A stretch of 38,224 nt of DNA from positions 1-38,224 of the forward strand of contig CAMYAE010000021.1 of NCBI GenBank assembly GCA_947253655.1, in the 5' to 3' direction. The stretch's first letter is position 1, and every line of letters starts with the position of its first letter. Under the pieces are notes generated by a model, which worked only from the letters and a program-made list of their open reading frames with translations, did not search any database and was not told the origin of the DNA. Positions 24,117 through 33,890 of this stretch are shown here, in pieces. A program made the translations under genes and the position numbers. Source of the stretch: an uncultured Bacteroidales bacterium (GTDB lineage: Bacteria > Bacteroidota > Bacteroidia > Bacteroidales > UBA932).

Positions 24117-26815
24117 TAAGGATTAACTATTTTTATATTGTCAATATACCAGCGCTGCTGTGTAGGTTTAACTTTCGGAGCATTCCCCATATTTACAGGG
24201 TAAATCTTTATTCTGGTAGCACCGGTCACGCCCTTAAGTACGACAGAGGCATGCTGCCATTCGAGATGACCTTTTGTCTGTGCCGTTACAAACTTGTTGC
24301 TGACCGCCGCCTCGCTGCCTTCACAAATTCCGCCTCCCTCAAGTTCCACAACTAACTGTACATCATCAATAGCTCCTTTTCCTGTCATGTGTGCACACCA
24401 ATCAAATTTCAGCAGCACATCCATAGGAGTTGTGCCTTTAAATTCGACAGCCGGGAGCCGGATGCCTGTATGATAACCTGTCCTTCCGAATTTAAGATAG
24501 TATTTCTGCAGATACATCACCTCTGGCTTAGGATTCAGATCCTCATAGCCTTTTGCAGTGAAAGCGGCAATAAAACGCTTTTCTTTGTCGTAGGTGTACG
24601 CATTCGGAGCCTTACCATCGGCATTATTGTCAGCTACAGAATCGTCCGCATAGCCGTCAGCATAAGGCTGCACCCATGAGAAATCATCGGCAAACCAAGA
24701 GAACCCGCTCTGCGTCACTGTAAGTACTGTTTCCAGACCTTCTGCAACATTCCTGAAATACACATGTGCCGTCCTTTCGGCTTCGAGAGTATTCGCCTCG
24801 TAGGTCAGAGCGAACGCAAGTTCTTCAACCATAGCCTTGGATGCAGGAACAGGTGCAACTGTAAGCCATGCAGCATCGGATTCGGCAGTAATTTCAACAT
24901 TTGACTGAATCCTTACCGTACTTGAGCCGGCTTTGTCCAAAACGGCAGTCTTGTTTCCTCCGATGATACTTACAAGCGGCTTCAAGGTCTGGCCTGCTGC
25001 ACTCTGGATCACCCGTATCGTCTCTTTAGAGTCGCCTGAGACAATATTGATAGTACCCTCACGAAGATTCGGAAGGTTGCTCGGCTTGCAAGTGACTGAG
25101 ATTTCTTTTTCTTCTCCTGCGGCACCTTCTGTAATGTCTAAAGACAGCCAATCCACACTTGAAGAAATGGTATAGTCATTGTCAGATGAAACCGTGAACT
25201 TCTTTGGAGCATCAGGTATCCCTTCAAAAGCCAAGACAGTTTCAGAAACGGCAATTTTGGCATATACAGGATCTGTCTCAACCCCGTTACCCTCTTTAAC
25301 AATTTCGATATGAGGCTGATATGTTGCATCGTCAGGAGACGTTACGGAAAGCCTTGCAGAGCCTCCGTTTCTTGTCGTAAGTTTTCCTTTCCCGTTTGCC
25401 TGCCAATTGGCAACACAGAGAAAACGGAACTGACAATTCTCCATATTCTTCCTGAATGTCACTGTGGCATCTACAGGTATATTCGTAGAGCCGTCTGAAG
25501 CCATTGCATGGGTATAGATAACCTCCTCTCCCGGCTCGGTAGTATTCAAGGCCTCACCGGCAATCTTCCAATCATCCCCGTCCAGATACTCTAATCTCCA
25601 GAATTTGTGGCCGGTAGCTGATGTCCTTGCCTCAAATGCGATATGCACCTGAGAACCGGCCTTGATTGCACCTGTACCGAAGAAAAGCCAATAATCTCCC
25701 GGCCAAGGTCCGGTACAGCGCGGACTGTTGTCTGAGACGTCCAGTAGATACTTGTTATTGTCATTAGTATGTTCCAGGTCATACGGTACATATTCGATAT
25801 GTCCCAATCCCAAGACAGGCTCTATTTTACCTTCTTCCGGGAAAGTCTGCTTGAAATTGATGATATCCTTCTGACGAATGATATATTTTATGGGATATGG
25901 TATCAGACTGTCATCACTCCCCTTGTCGGAGAATGAGACCACTATCAGATTGACAAGTGAAGAACCGGAACCTGAAAAATAGCCTTTGAGTTCAACCTTA
26001 TGCAAATCGGCAGCGGCAAGACCTAAACTCTCAGGAGCATCCATTGCCACAACGTTTAGCCTCATAACGGCTACCTTTAACTTGTTACCTATAAGAGAGC
26101 CGGACACCGTAACCAATTCGCGGGAATCCGATTTATAGTTATCAAGGCCGTCGGTAATGTCTTTTGCCGCCGGATATGTAGGGGCTGAATTTGAATTTAC
26201 AACCACCTCATCTGCAACAAAAGCAGGAAGCCCGTCTTCCGTACTCTTCGCTCCGTTCATGGAGACCATATCCCCGACTTTTACGCCTTTTTCTCCAATT
26301 GCATAGACATTTGTCGTACCGTCGGAAATAATGAATCCTTTGGTGGTTACAGCCATTACTTGGGCAGACGGTATTTTAGCAACGGCCTTGTCCTCCAATG
26401 CTGCAACCTGGGTAACAGTCATCTCTTGGACACCTTTGTAGGTGTCTCCAAGCTGGGTTACGCTTACCTCTCCCTGCCTTTCTATGGATCGTCCGCGGAA
26501 AATTATTTTTCCTGTCCTCGGAGTATCGGTCACACCGTCGGTAACATTATCAGTAACCTCAACCGTAACTTCGCAAGGTCCGTCTGCTGATGCAGGAGTT
26601 ATCTTTATCCACTCCGGAGCGTCTGAATTCCAAGCTCCGTCCGAATAGACCGAAAGCTTCTGCTGCTCTGCACCCTTTGCGGCAAAAGTGAGAGCGGTCT
26701 CGTTCGTCAGCACAGCACGGGCAAGAGGATCTTCCTCTTTCTTACAACCCGTAGCGGTGAACAAAATTGCCGTAACGGCAATAGCCGCTATCTTTATTTT
26801 ATCAATTATTTTCAT
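24116..26815 (-). CDS. BACON-domain surface lipoprotein
   Basis: An 899-residue lipoprotein with lipobox ATGC (C24); the following KKEED resembles a Bacteroidetes surface-export signal. BACON domain 1 spans about 33-124, then an OB-fold-like region (130-300), a beta-rich middle part (310-505), BACON 2 (518-607), BACON 3 (612-704), and a C-terminal jelly-roll-like domain (705-899). BACON hallmarks are the W-x-x-(I/L/V) segments PEWIKITP, VDWLSLDI and AAWLTVAP and the terminal V-T-Q or I-Q-S strands. BACON domains usually occur in surface glycan-binding proteins or extracellular enzymes. I find no catalytic motif. By position after susD it is the likely surface substrate-binding protein of this locus. 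What it binds is unknown. Confidence 0.87.
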   Translation of the reverse strand: MKIIDKIKIAAIAVTAILFTATGCKKEEDPLARAVLTNETALTFAAKGAEQQKLSVYSDGAWNSDAPEWIKITPASADGPCEVTVEVTDNVTDGVTDTPRTGKIIFRGRSIERQGEVSVTQLGDTYKGVQEMTVTQVAALEDKAVAKIPSAQVMAVTTKGFIISDGTTNVYAIGEKGVKVGDMVSMNGAKSTEDGLPAFVADEVVVNSNSAPTYPAAKDITDGLDNYKSDSRELVTVSGSLIGNKLKVAVMRLNVVAMDAPESLGLAAADLHKVELKGYFSGSGSSLVNLIVVSFSDKGSDDSLIPYPIKYIIRQKDIINFKQTFPEEGKIEPVLGLGHIEYVPYDLEHTNDNNKYLLDVSDNSPRCTGPWPGDYWLFFGTGAIKAGSQVHIAFEARTSATGHKFWRLEYLDGDDWKIAGEALNTTEPGEEVIYTHAMASDGSTNIPVDATVTFRKNMENCQFRFLCVANWQANGKGKLTTRNGGSARLSVTSPDDATYQPHIEIVKEGNGVETDPVYAKIAVSETVLAFEGIPDAPKKFTVSSDNDYTISSSVDWLSLDITEGAAGEEKEISVTCKPSNLPNLREGTINIVSGDSKETIRVIQSAAGQTLKPLVSIIGGNKTAVLDKAGSSTVRIQSNVEITAESDAAWLTVAPVPASKAMVEELAFALTYEANTLEAERTAHVYFRNVAEGLETVLTVTQSGFSWFADDFSWVQPYADGYADDSVADNNADGKAPNAYTYDKEKRFIAAFTAKGYEDLNPKPEVMYLQKYYLKFGRTGYHTGIRLPAVEFKGTTPMDVLLKFDWCAHMTGKGAIDDVQLVVELEGGGICEGSEAAVSNKFVTAQTKGHLEWQHASVVLKGVTGATRIKIYPVNMGNAPKVKPTQQRWYIDNIKIVNP

Positions 26816-26830
26816 AAGACATCAAAATTA

Positions 26831-28606
26831 TCAGTTACCGTTGTCAACACCGTCATTCCAGCCCGGATTCTGCGTCAGGGCCTTATTAAGGATACGCTCA
26901 TTTGTAGGAATCGGATAGAAATAATCCCTCTCCTCATCGAAGACATGAGATATTTTCTGCTGAGGATCCAGGCAACCCTTGTTGCCCTCACTCAAAATAA
27001 TCCCCTCGGTAATATCCGCACCTATCTTCAGAAAGACAATGTTCTTAACATTAGATTTCGGCTTGTTGCCGACATACAGACAGACGTCAGGCACATTGTC
27101 GCCTGAAAGGTCGTATTCACCTGGTCCTGGGAAATACATTCCGTACATTTTCTGATTGATGCACAGCCCCTCTTTCCACCTCATAAGGTCATCCCACCTC
27201 TTGGATTCCTGGGCGAGTTCTACGGAGCGCTCCCTCCTGATTTCAAGGATAATGCCTTTATCGGCACCGGAGACATTCTTGTACCCGTATTCCTCCGAAC
27301 ACAGATAAGGGTCAGGATTGGCGTTTGCCTCGGAAAGATTCATATCAGGCATCCCGACCCTTTTTCTGAGCAGGTTTACCGAAATGTCCAAATCGTCCTG
27401 AGTCAAAGTCCCGGATTCGGCCTTAGCCTCAGCATATATCAGATATATCTCACCAAGACGGTATACAGGCATATCATTGAAAGACATATCAACCCTGTTC
27501 ACATTAGGCAGAGTGCAGTCCATTACATATTTTGCCAGCTGGAAACCTGTCGTACTGGCCCCGAGATCCGGTGGAAGCACTTCTGTACCGCCAATCCTCA
27601 TATAACCCGGAGTGACTGTGCAATAAGAGAGACGAGGATCTCTGTCAGCCACCTCTTCCTTGAACGCCATGGTCTCCCAACCGGGCTTGTCGGTAAATCT
27701 GGAGCCGTCTTTCATAAGGAAGCTATCCACAAACTTCTTTGTCAGTCCCGGACGCCCTTGGGTAGGCATAGTGGCGAAGGCAGTGGAGTTGTTGAATACA
27801 GGTAGTCCGGCATCATTGCGGATTGCCAATATGAATTCTCCCTTATCTGCGTCCGGCTGGGCGAAGAGATTGAGATAATCATCGGCCAGCCTATATTTCC
27901 CGCTTTCCATTATCGTCTTGGCGGCATCGGCGGCCAGATTTAGATAATAATTGCTGTCGTGCTCCTCAAAGCTGACACCGTGGTATTTTCGGAAAGTGCC
28001 TTCATAAAGGCAAAACTGGGCTTTCAGAGCCAATGCCGACCATTTGCAGACCCTGTATGTGCTTATAGACTCCGGAAGATTAGCAATCGCATAATCAATA
28101 TCCTCTATCATCTTGGTCATCACAAATTCCCTTGAATCCCTTGGCTTATAAAGTTCCGGCGAATCCGTTTCCAGTTCCCTGTCCACCCATGGCACATCTC
28201 CAAATCTTTTGACCTTCTCAAAGTAGAAGAAAGCACGGAAGAAGCGGGCTACCGCTATATATTTCACCCTTACAAGGGAATCGCTGCATTGGTCTATATG
28301 TTCGAGCATGGTGTTGATCTTCCTCAAATCCCCCCAAGACCAGCCGCCTCCGGTGTTCGGGATCACTCTCTGTTCGCCGCCACGAATCCTGTCAGCAAGA
28401 TTCATATTTATATAATGGTCGCTCTGCTGGGCGTATGGAGACTTATCCAACAAATTGTTATAGAAAGTGTTGGAGAACATCTGCAAGTCCGTCTCGTTAC
28501 GGAAATAGTCCTTAGGGCTAATCTCCGACCCCGGTGAAGTGTCCAAGAGGTTACAAGATACCGCACCAAGGAACAATATTATTAAAGGCAAAATTATTTT
28601 TTTCAT
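26831..28606 (-). CDS. SusD/RagB family nutrient-binding lipoprotein
   Basis: A 591-residue lipoprotein with lipobox AVSC (C18) followed by NLLDTSPGSEISP, the conserved SusD N-terminus. Four TPR-like helical repeats are spread through the protein (SWGDLRKIN near 90, AVARFFRAFFYFEKVKRFGDVPWV near 120-145), and the C-terminal region contains the SusD pattern EIRRERSVELAQESKRWDDLMRW. SusD forms the lid of the SusC pore and binds substrate at the cell surface. I chose the ATG at 28604-28606 because a GGAGG (28615-28619) sits 8 nt upstream; the in-frame ATG at 28621 would place that signal inside the gene. It is 17 nt after susC. Confidence 0.96.
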   Translation of the reverse strand: MKKIILPLIILFLGAVSCNLLDTSPGSEISPKDYFRNETDLQMFSNTFYNNLLDKSPYAQQSDHYINMNLADRIRGGEQRVIPNTGGGWSWGDLRKINTMLEHIDQCSDSLVRVKYIAVARFFRAFFYFEKVKRFGDVPWVDRELETDSPELYKPRDSREFVMTKMIEDIDYAIANLPESISTYRVCKWSALALKAQFCLYEGTFRKYHGVSFEEHDSNYYLNLAADAAKTIMESGKYRLADDYLNLFAQPDADKGEFILAIRNDAGLPVFNNSTAFATMPTQGRPGLTKKFVDSFLMKDGSRFTDKPGWETMAFKEEVADRDPRLSYCTVTPGYMRIGGTEVLPPDLGASTTGFQLAKYVMDCTLPNVNRVDMSFNDMPVYRLGEIYLIYAEAKAESGTLTQDDLDISVNLLRKRVGMPDMNLSEANANPDPYLCSEEYGYKNVSGADKGIILEIRRERSVELAQESKRWDDLMRWKEGLCINQKMYGMYFPGPGEYDLSGDNVPDVCLYVGNKPKSNVKNIVFLKIGADITEGIILSEGNKGCLDPQQKISHVFDEERDYFYPIPTNERILNKALTQNPGWNDGVDNGN

Positions 28607-28614
28607 ATAAATTT

Positions 28615-28619
28615 CCTCC
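28615..28619 (-). promoter_or_regulatory. Shine-Dalgarno site fixing the susD start
   Basis: GGAGG on the minus strand, 8 nt before the ATG at 28606. Strong Shine-Dalgarno sequences are uncommon in Bacteroidetes, which makes this one informative for choosing the shorter susD reading. Confidence 0.7.
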
Positions 28620-28623
28620 ACAA

Positions 28624-31600
28624 TTAGAATGTAATGTCAATACCGAACATGAATGTCTTCATCCAAGGATAACTTATATGGTCACGGGCATTATCCGAAG
28701 ACTGATATCTCCTGAATGCAGATTCAGGGTCGATATATTTGGTATTCTTCTTCAATGGCGACCAATATGCCAGATTTTCTCCTGAGAAATACACGCGGAC
28801 TGCTTCCAAAGCTATCTTTTTGGTAAGTTCAGCAGGCAAGGTATAACCAACCGTCAGATTCTTGAATCTGAGATAGGCTATATTCTGGAGATACCTGCTG
28901 TTCACCTGGCTCAATTCGCCTCCTGTAGCAGAATAGGAACGCGGCCTTGGGAAATATGCATCCGGATTTTCTTCAGACCAGCAGCGGTTTATGAAATCCC
29001 TTTGCAAGAATGAGACATAGGAATAGCTGTAAGGTCCCCAGAACGCCATATTCATACCGGCAGGATACCAATAATGTGTTCCGGTACCCTGGAAGAAAGC
29101 GGAGATATCAAATCCCATCCAATCCAATGAAAGGTTGAAGCCGTATTGCAGGCTCGGAAGTGAGTTGCCGAGGATTTTACGGTCACCGGGCTTGTTCACT
29201 GTATTATCCCCTATTCCGAGAATCTTGTTTCCGTCGAGGTCGACATATTTCAAGTCACCTGCCATCCACCCTCCTGTCATCCTACCGTTGATATAACCGC
29301 AGTCGAGTTCATTAGTAGTGTATTCACGGGCCTCCTCGTCGGTAGCAAAAAGGCCGTCCACCTGGAAGCCCCAGATATCTCCAAGCCTCTGCCCCTTATA
29401 ATAATCGTTGAGCTTCTTCTCTTTATTATCGAATTTTGTAATATAACTCCTGTAATCGCTCAAAGAGGCTCTCACGCTATACCCGAAAGGATGACCTGCA
29501 AGCATGAAATGGTCTCTCCATGAAGCGGAGAGTTCATAGCCGTAGGTACGCAGAGAAGCTGCGTTCATCTTCGGAGAAGCGGCACCAAAAACTCCCGGCA
29601 GTTCTTTTCCCTTTGTAAGCATATTCTTGGTATCCCTTACATAGCCTTCTGCCGTAAAGTTGAGCTTGTCATGTAACATTCCCAAATCCAGACCTATATT
29701 GTACTGCTGGGATGTTTCCCAGGTCAGATTTGCATCTACAGGGCCGGACAAAGTGGAATATTTCGCCATAGAGCTACCTTCTTTGAAAGAATAGTTCGCA
29801 AAATCGTCGAAACTGATTGTCCTGAGATAGGCATAATATATATTGCTTCCTCCTGCAGTCCTTACTATCTGATTACCGAGGCTGCCGTATGAAGCCCTTA
29901 GTTTCAGGTTATTGACATACCTCTTGGCAGGAGCGAAGAAAGGCTCTTCGGATATTCTCCAACCTGCGGACACGGACGGGAAGAAGCCCCACCTGCGGCC
30001 TGAGGAGAAACGGGAAGAGCCATCGTATCTTCCGGAAATTTCGAGAAGATAACGGCCTTTATAATCATAATTCAATCTGCCGAAAAAGCCTTCAAGAGCA
30101 TAATTGCTTTGACCTCCGGACACTTCGGTAAGTATTTCTCCCTGCTGATTCGGGGCAACTAAATCAAGGTCATTCAGCACCTCGCTGCTAAGGTTTTTGC
30201 CTACGGCTCCTACGGATTTGGATTTCCAATACTCGATGTTCATACCGGCCATAGCCTTGACATGATGAACGTCATTGAAAGTATCCTCATACGTCCCGAA
30301 CACATTGCCGGAATAATAGTTGCTCGTAGATATCCTCTCTCCAAGCCTATCCTCGCCGGCTCCGATCGTGTAATACTCCATCTCGGCATCAGGCCTGCGT
30401 CTGAAATCAAATTTCGTCTGACGGTGAGTGTTACGGTTCTGATAGAGCCTGTAAGTAAAATTGGCAACTATATTGAACTGCTTGACAGGAGTTATCGTAA
30501 GCTCTGTCGTATTTGAAAAATCGCTCTTCAACTGTTTGTTGATATCCTTGTCGTTGCCGAAAACTATATGTCTGCCGTTTGCGACGTTGTAGCTGCCGGC
30601 AATCATAGGAGTTCCATAGACCCAGCTGCCGTCAGGATTCTTAAGAGGAAAAGACGCCAAAGCATGACGTGCGGCATAGGCGAAAGCATCCTGGACATCG
30701 CCAACTCCCGGATAGGAATACTCAGAACTATAGAAAGAGGTGTTGTTGGACATCTTCATATATTTGTTCATCTTGAAGTCCATCTTCGCTCTCAGGTTAT
30801 ATTTTTGGAAGACATCGGGATTTACCCTGATAATACCGGTCTGCCTGTCATATCCTCCTGAAAGGAAATACTTTATATCCTTATTTCCCCCGCTGATAGA
30901 GACGGAATGCTGCTGTACCGGATGACGGTCGCGGTAAAGCTCGTGATACCAGTCCGTATTTGCATAATAAACCCACTGTTTTTTGCCGTTTCTGACATCC
31001 TCGACAACCCATGGACGCTCAGGATTCTCGGTTTTATCATTTACACGGGCAAGCAGCTCGGCCATATCATGTTCGGTATATGTGGTATATTTTGTACCTC
31101 CATCCGCAAGCCAGAACTTGTCCACCGTATACACCGACCAATAGCCCCTTGTCTCGTAATCGGTGGAACTGGTAGGCTCCTCCCAGCCGAGCCTGCCGCT
31201 GTAGCGGACAGTAGCTTTTCCGCCTTTGTCGCTTCCGGATTTTGTCGTAATCAATATAACTCCATACGCAGCTCTGGCACCATAAACGGCAGCGGCCGCA
31301 GCATCCTTAATGACGGAAATGGATTCCACATCATTTGGATTTACCCTGCTCATATCGCCTATTGCACCGTCTATAAGCACGATAGGATCAGCACTGTTTA
31401 TTGAAGTTATACCCCTGATGTTCAGAGAACCTGTAGCTCCTGGATTACCGGCTGAGGTGGATATGTTCAGACCGGGAACAGAGCCTTGCAGCATGTTTGT
31501 CAGAGAGTGTGCAGTCCTGTTTTCAAGCTGCTTCGTGTCCACAGTCGTTATCGCTCCGGTCAGATTAACCTTTTTCTGAGTACCATAACCCACAACAACG

Positions 31601-31923
31601 GTTTCATCCAAAGTCATCGAGTCTTCCTCGAGGACGACTGTAATGTTGTCTTGCACCGGTCTGACAACCAATGTCTTGGTGACATATCCGAGAGACGACA
31701 CTTCCAGCTCGACATCACCATCAAGGACAGTCAGTTTGAAACTGCCGTCATTCCCGGTCATTGTCCCGTTTGAAGTGCCCTTGACAACTACAGCAACCCC
31801 TTCAAGAGGCCGCTTGGCATCGTCAATGACCTTCCCTGAAAGCGATCTGTTTTGCGCTGAAGCGGAGAATGTCCATAACAGCGTAATAAACAAAGTAAAG
31901 ACTAATGATTTAAACAACTTCAT
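28624..31923 (-). CDS. SusC/RagA family TonB-dependent transporter
   Basis: This 1,099-residue outer-membrane protein has a signal peptide (1-23, cleavage after SASA), a CarboxypepD_reg-like domain (about 27-105), the SusC-type TonB box region (VVGYGTQKKVNLTGAI), a plug domain with the SusC signature LNIRGITSINSADPIVLIDG (about 165-184) and SVIKDAAAAAVYGARAAYGVILITTK, then a long beta-barrel ending in the aromatic C-terminal strand MFGIDITF. With SusD it imports substrates too large for porins, using TonB energy. Neighbours here are phosphodiesterases and GlpT instead of glycosidases, which points to a phosphorylated substrate. Confidence 0.97.
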   Translation of the reverse strand: MKLFKSLVFTLFITLLWTFSASAQNRSLSGKVIDDAKRPLEGVAVVVKGTSNGTMTGNDGSFKLTVLDGDVELEVSSLGYVTKTLVVRPVQDNITVVLEEDSMTLDETVVVGYGTQKKVNLTGAITTVDTKQLENRTAHSLTNMLQGSVPGLNISTSAGNPGATGSLNIRGITSINSADPIVLIDGAIGDMSRVNPNDVESISVIKDAAAAAVYGARAAYGVILITTKSGSDKGGKATVRYSGRLGWEEPTSSTDYETRGYWSVYTVDKFWLADGGTKYTTYTEHDMAELLARVNDKTENPERPWVVEDVRNGKKQWVYYANTDWYHELYRDRHPVQQHSVSISGGNKDIKYFLSGGYDRQTGIIRVNPDVFQKYNLRAKMDFKMNKYMKMSNNTSFYSSEYSYPGVGDVQDAFAYAARHALASFPLKNPDGSWVYGTPMIAGSYNVANGRHIVFGNDKDINKQLKSDFSNTTELTITPVKQFNIVANFTYRLYQNRNTHRQTKFDFRRRPDAEMEYYTIGAGEDRLGERISTSNYYSGNVFGTYEDTFNDVHHVKAMAGMNIEYWKSKSVGAVGKNLSSEVLNDLDLVAPNQQGEILTEVSGGQSNYALEGFFGRLNYDYKGRYLLEISGRYDGSSRFSSGRRWGFFPSVSAGWRISEEPFFAPAKRYVNNLKLRASYGSLGNQIVRTAGGSNIYYAYLRTISFDDFANYSFKEGSSMAKYSTLSGPVDANLTWETSQQYNIGLDLGMLHDKLNFTAEGYVRDTKNMLTKGKELPGVFGAASPKMNAASLRTYGYELSASWRDHFMLAGHPFGYSVRASLSDYRSYITKFDNKEKKLNDYYKGQRLGDIWGFQVDGLFATDEEAREYTTNELDCGYINGRMTGGWMAGDLKYVDLDGNKILGIGDNTVNKPGDRKILGNSLPSLQYGFNLSLDWMGFDISAFFQGTGTHYWYPAGMNMAFWGPYSYSYVSFLQRDFINRCWSEENPDAYFPRPRSYSATGGELSQVNSRYLQNIAYLRFKNLTVGYTLPAELTKKIALEAVRVYFSGENLAYWSPLKKNTKYIDPESAFRRYQSSDNARDHISYPWMKTFMFGIDITF

Positions 31924-31949
31924 AAGTACTTTGATTAATTTATTGATAA

Positions 31950-33884
31950 TTATTTGTAAATATCTGTAGAGAACTCTTTTGGCCTTGCCATATCCTCTTT
32001 ATATATATTGCCGAACCTGTCGGTAACCTTTATGTTCAGGGTAGTTGAAGGAGATGAGGCCTTAACCTTGAAAAAATGTCTCGTGTCTCTGGTTGCAAAA
32101 CTCGGCTTTGCATTCTTATTGAGCCGCTTTGCCGTATATGAGACCAAATGCAAAGGGTCATTAGCCCTCATCGGTGTCACTTTCAATGGATTGCCGTTCT
32201 CGGTAACTTCAATTTTCCAGGACGGATCATAATTCCATACATTCATATACACCTCATTTGAGGTGCTTGTAGTTACATAGTCCGAAGCATAAAGCAAGAA
32301 TTGGTTTTTGTATGCATCGGAAGCATCAGGAACATACTTGGCAGCTGTAAACGACATTGTATTCCGGTCATAAGTCCTGAACTGGAAATCCACCGGCTTG
32401 CCCGTTGCCTTAAACTGCCATTTGAATTTGTCTCCGTCCACATTAACAATAGTATAGCCTCCTGGAGCACCGTCCTGGCCGATATGAATCCCAGGTGTGA
32501 GATAGGACGTCCACCACCAGGTGGCACAAATCGCACCTGCATTATGCTCGAAAATATTATCAGAAGCAAGTTTATCTACATTGTAAACTTTATGGGTATG
32601 GCCTGTAAATACATGAGCCTGAGAATATTGCTTCAGCATATCCACCAAAGAAGAACCATTGCCCGCACTTAAATTACCGTTATCTTTGAACAAAGGAGCA
32701 TGCATGGTAACCACAACGGTGCTCGTCTTAGGCACGAAAGCAAGGTCTTTGCTTAGCCAGTCAATCTGTTCCTGAACCAGGGACTCATTATAATATCTGC
32801 TATCCGCATCTCCTTTGCCGGTATTCTTGCACTCTATATCATCCAACACCACATAATGCACCTTGCCGATGTTGAAAGAATAATATGTCGGGGCTATTAT
32901 CTTCTTATATTTCGTAACAGTCTCAAAATCACCGGCATACATCATATCATGGTCATGGTTGCCTATAGTATGGAATATTTGAATCCCGTTTATCGCATTG
33001 GCATCTTTAAGATAATCATCGAGTGCATAGGAATTGCTGTACCAATAGAGGTCCCAGGTCATATCCCCCAAGGTAATTCCATAGATTTTCTTTCCGGAAT
33101 TAGCAGTAACATAGTCATTTACATCATTGGTAAAATCACGGAACTGACGCTGGTCCCCCGTGCGTCTCGCCAGATGAATGTCTCCGAAAACCAGCATGGT
33201 ATGGTTGTCCTGATCCGGAGCTTCCTGCAAAGCGAAATCAACCCTTTCCGGTACTGCCGGGGCTTTGACCAACTGCCGGTGCAATTTCGGCAGAATACCC
33301 TCTGACATCACCTCATAGCCGCTTGGCACGGAAATAAATACATATTTATGCTTCTTGCCGGACTTAAGCTGGTATATGCCGTTTTCATCTGTCTTAACCA
33401 CTTCTACTCCATCGGAAACCACGGCATTGCTTATTCTCTTGCCATTGCATACCACGACACCGTAGACAGTGCTACCGGCCTCCGGATTGACTATAATGCC
33501 CGTCGAACCTCCGCTATGGTCTATAGTGACCTTCATCTTGCCTACGAGCTTCTTAAGGTTCCCTCTACGGATATATACATTATATTGACCGGACACCATT
33601 CCTTTATATAGGGATACGGTAAATTCAGAACTTGACACCGACACTATGTCGCAAGTGTTCAATTGCCCGGAAGGGTCCCCGAAAATCACCTTGTCGGTAG
33701 ATAAAGGTGACTTGCCGAACAGCACCCTGAATTTGAAGGTCCCGGCATCGCCGGATATTGTCACTGACTCCGGAACTGCAAACTGGACATCGAAATCTCC
33801 TGAGCCGGAATCGGTTTTCTTGCAGCCATACAAACTGAAAGCGGCAAGCAGGAGGAACAGTAAATATATTCTATAACTTTTCAT
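31950..33884 (-). CDS. Metallophosphoesterase lipoprotein
   Basis: A 644-residue lipoprotein (lipobox LYGC, C21). Residues 30-125 form an IPT/TIG-like beta domain; 135-220 match MetallophosN; the calcineurin-like core shows all five metal motifs: D235-I-H237, GD (273-274), GNHD (308-311), MHAP (394-397) and GHTH (428-431), followed by a MetallophosC-like domain (about 490-640). Such enzymes hydrolyse phosphomonoesters or diesters with two metal ions. It is homologous in architecture to the N-terminal two thirds of the GDPD fusion in the same operon but keeps D-x-H in motif I. Placement between glpT and susC suggests that it attacks the substrate at the surface or in the periplasm (inference). 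Confidence 0.92.
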   Translation of the reverse strand: MKSYRIYLLFLLLAAFSLYGCKKTDSGSGDFDVQFAVPESVTISGDAGTFKFRVLFGKSPLSTDKVIFGDPSGQLNTCDIVSVSSSEFTVSLYKGMVSGQYNVYIRRGNLKKLVGKMKVTIDHSGGSTGIIVNPEAGSTVYGVVVCNGKRISNAVVSDGVEVVKTDENGIYQLKSGKKHKYVFISVPSGYEVMSEGILPKLHRQLVKAPAVPERVDFALQEAPDQDNHTMLVFGDIHLARRTGDQRQFRDFTNDVNDYVTANSGKKIYGITLGDMTWDLYWYSNSYALDDYLKDANAINGIQIFHTIGNHDHDMMYAGDFETVTKYKKIIAPTYYSFNIGKVHYVVLDDIECKNTGKGDADSRYYNESLVQEQIDWLSKDLAFVPKTSTVVVTMHAPLFKDNGNLSAGNGSSLVDMLKQYSQAHVFTGHTHKVYNVDKLASDNIFEHNAGAICATWWWTSYLTPGIHIGQDGAPGGYTIVNVDGDKFKWQFKATGKPVDFQFRTYDRNTMSFTAAKYVPDASDAYKNQFLLYASDYVTTSTSNEVYMNVWNYDPSWKIEVTENGNPLKVTPMRANDPLHLVSYTAKRLNKNAKPSFATRDTRHFFKVKASSPSTTLNIKVTDRFGNIYKEDMARPKEFSTDIYK

Positions 33885-33890
33885 AAATAA

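Noticed and set aside
26831..31923. Reading the SusCD region as a normal polysaccharide-utilisation locus
   Set aside because: No glycoside hydrolase, lyase, esterase of carbohydrate type or hybrid two-component regulator is present; all enzymes nearby are phosphoesterases.
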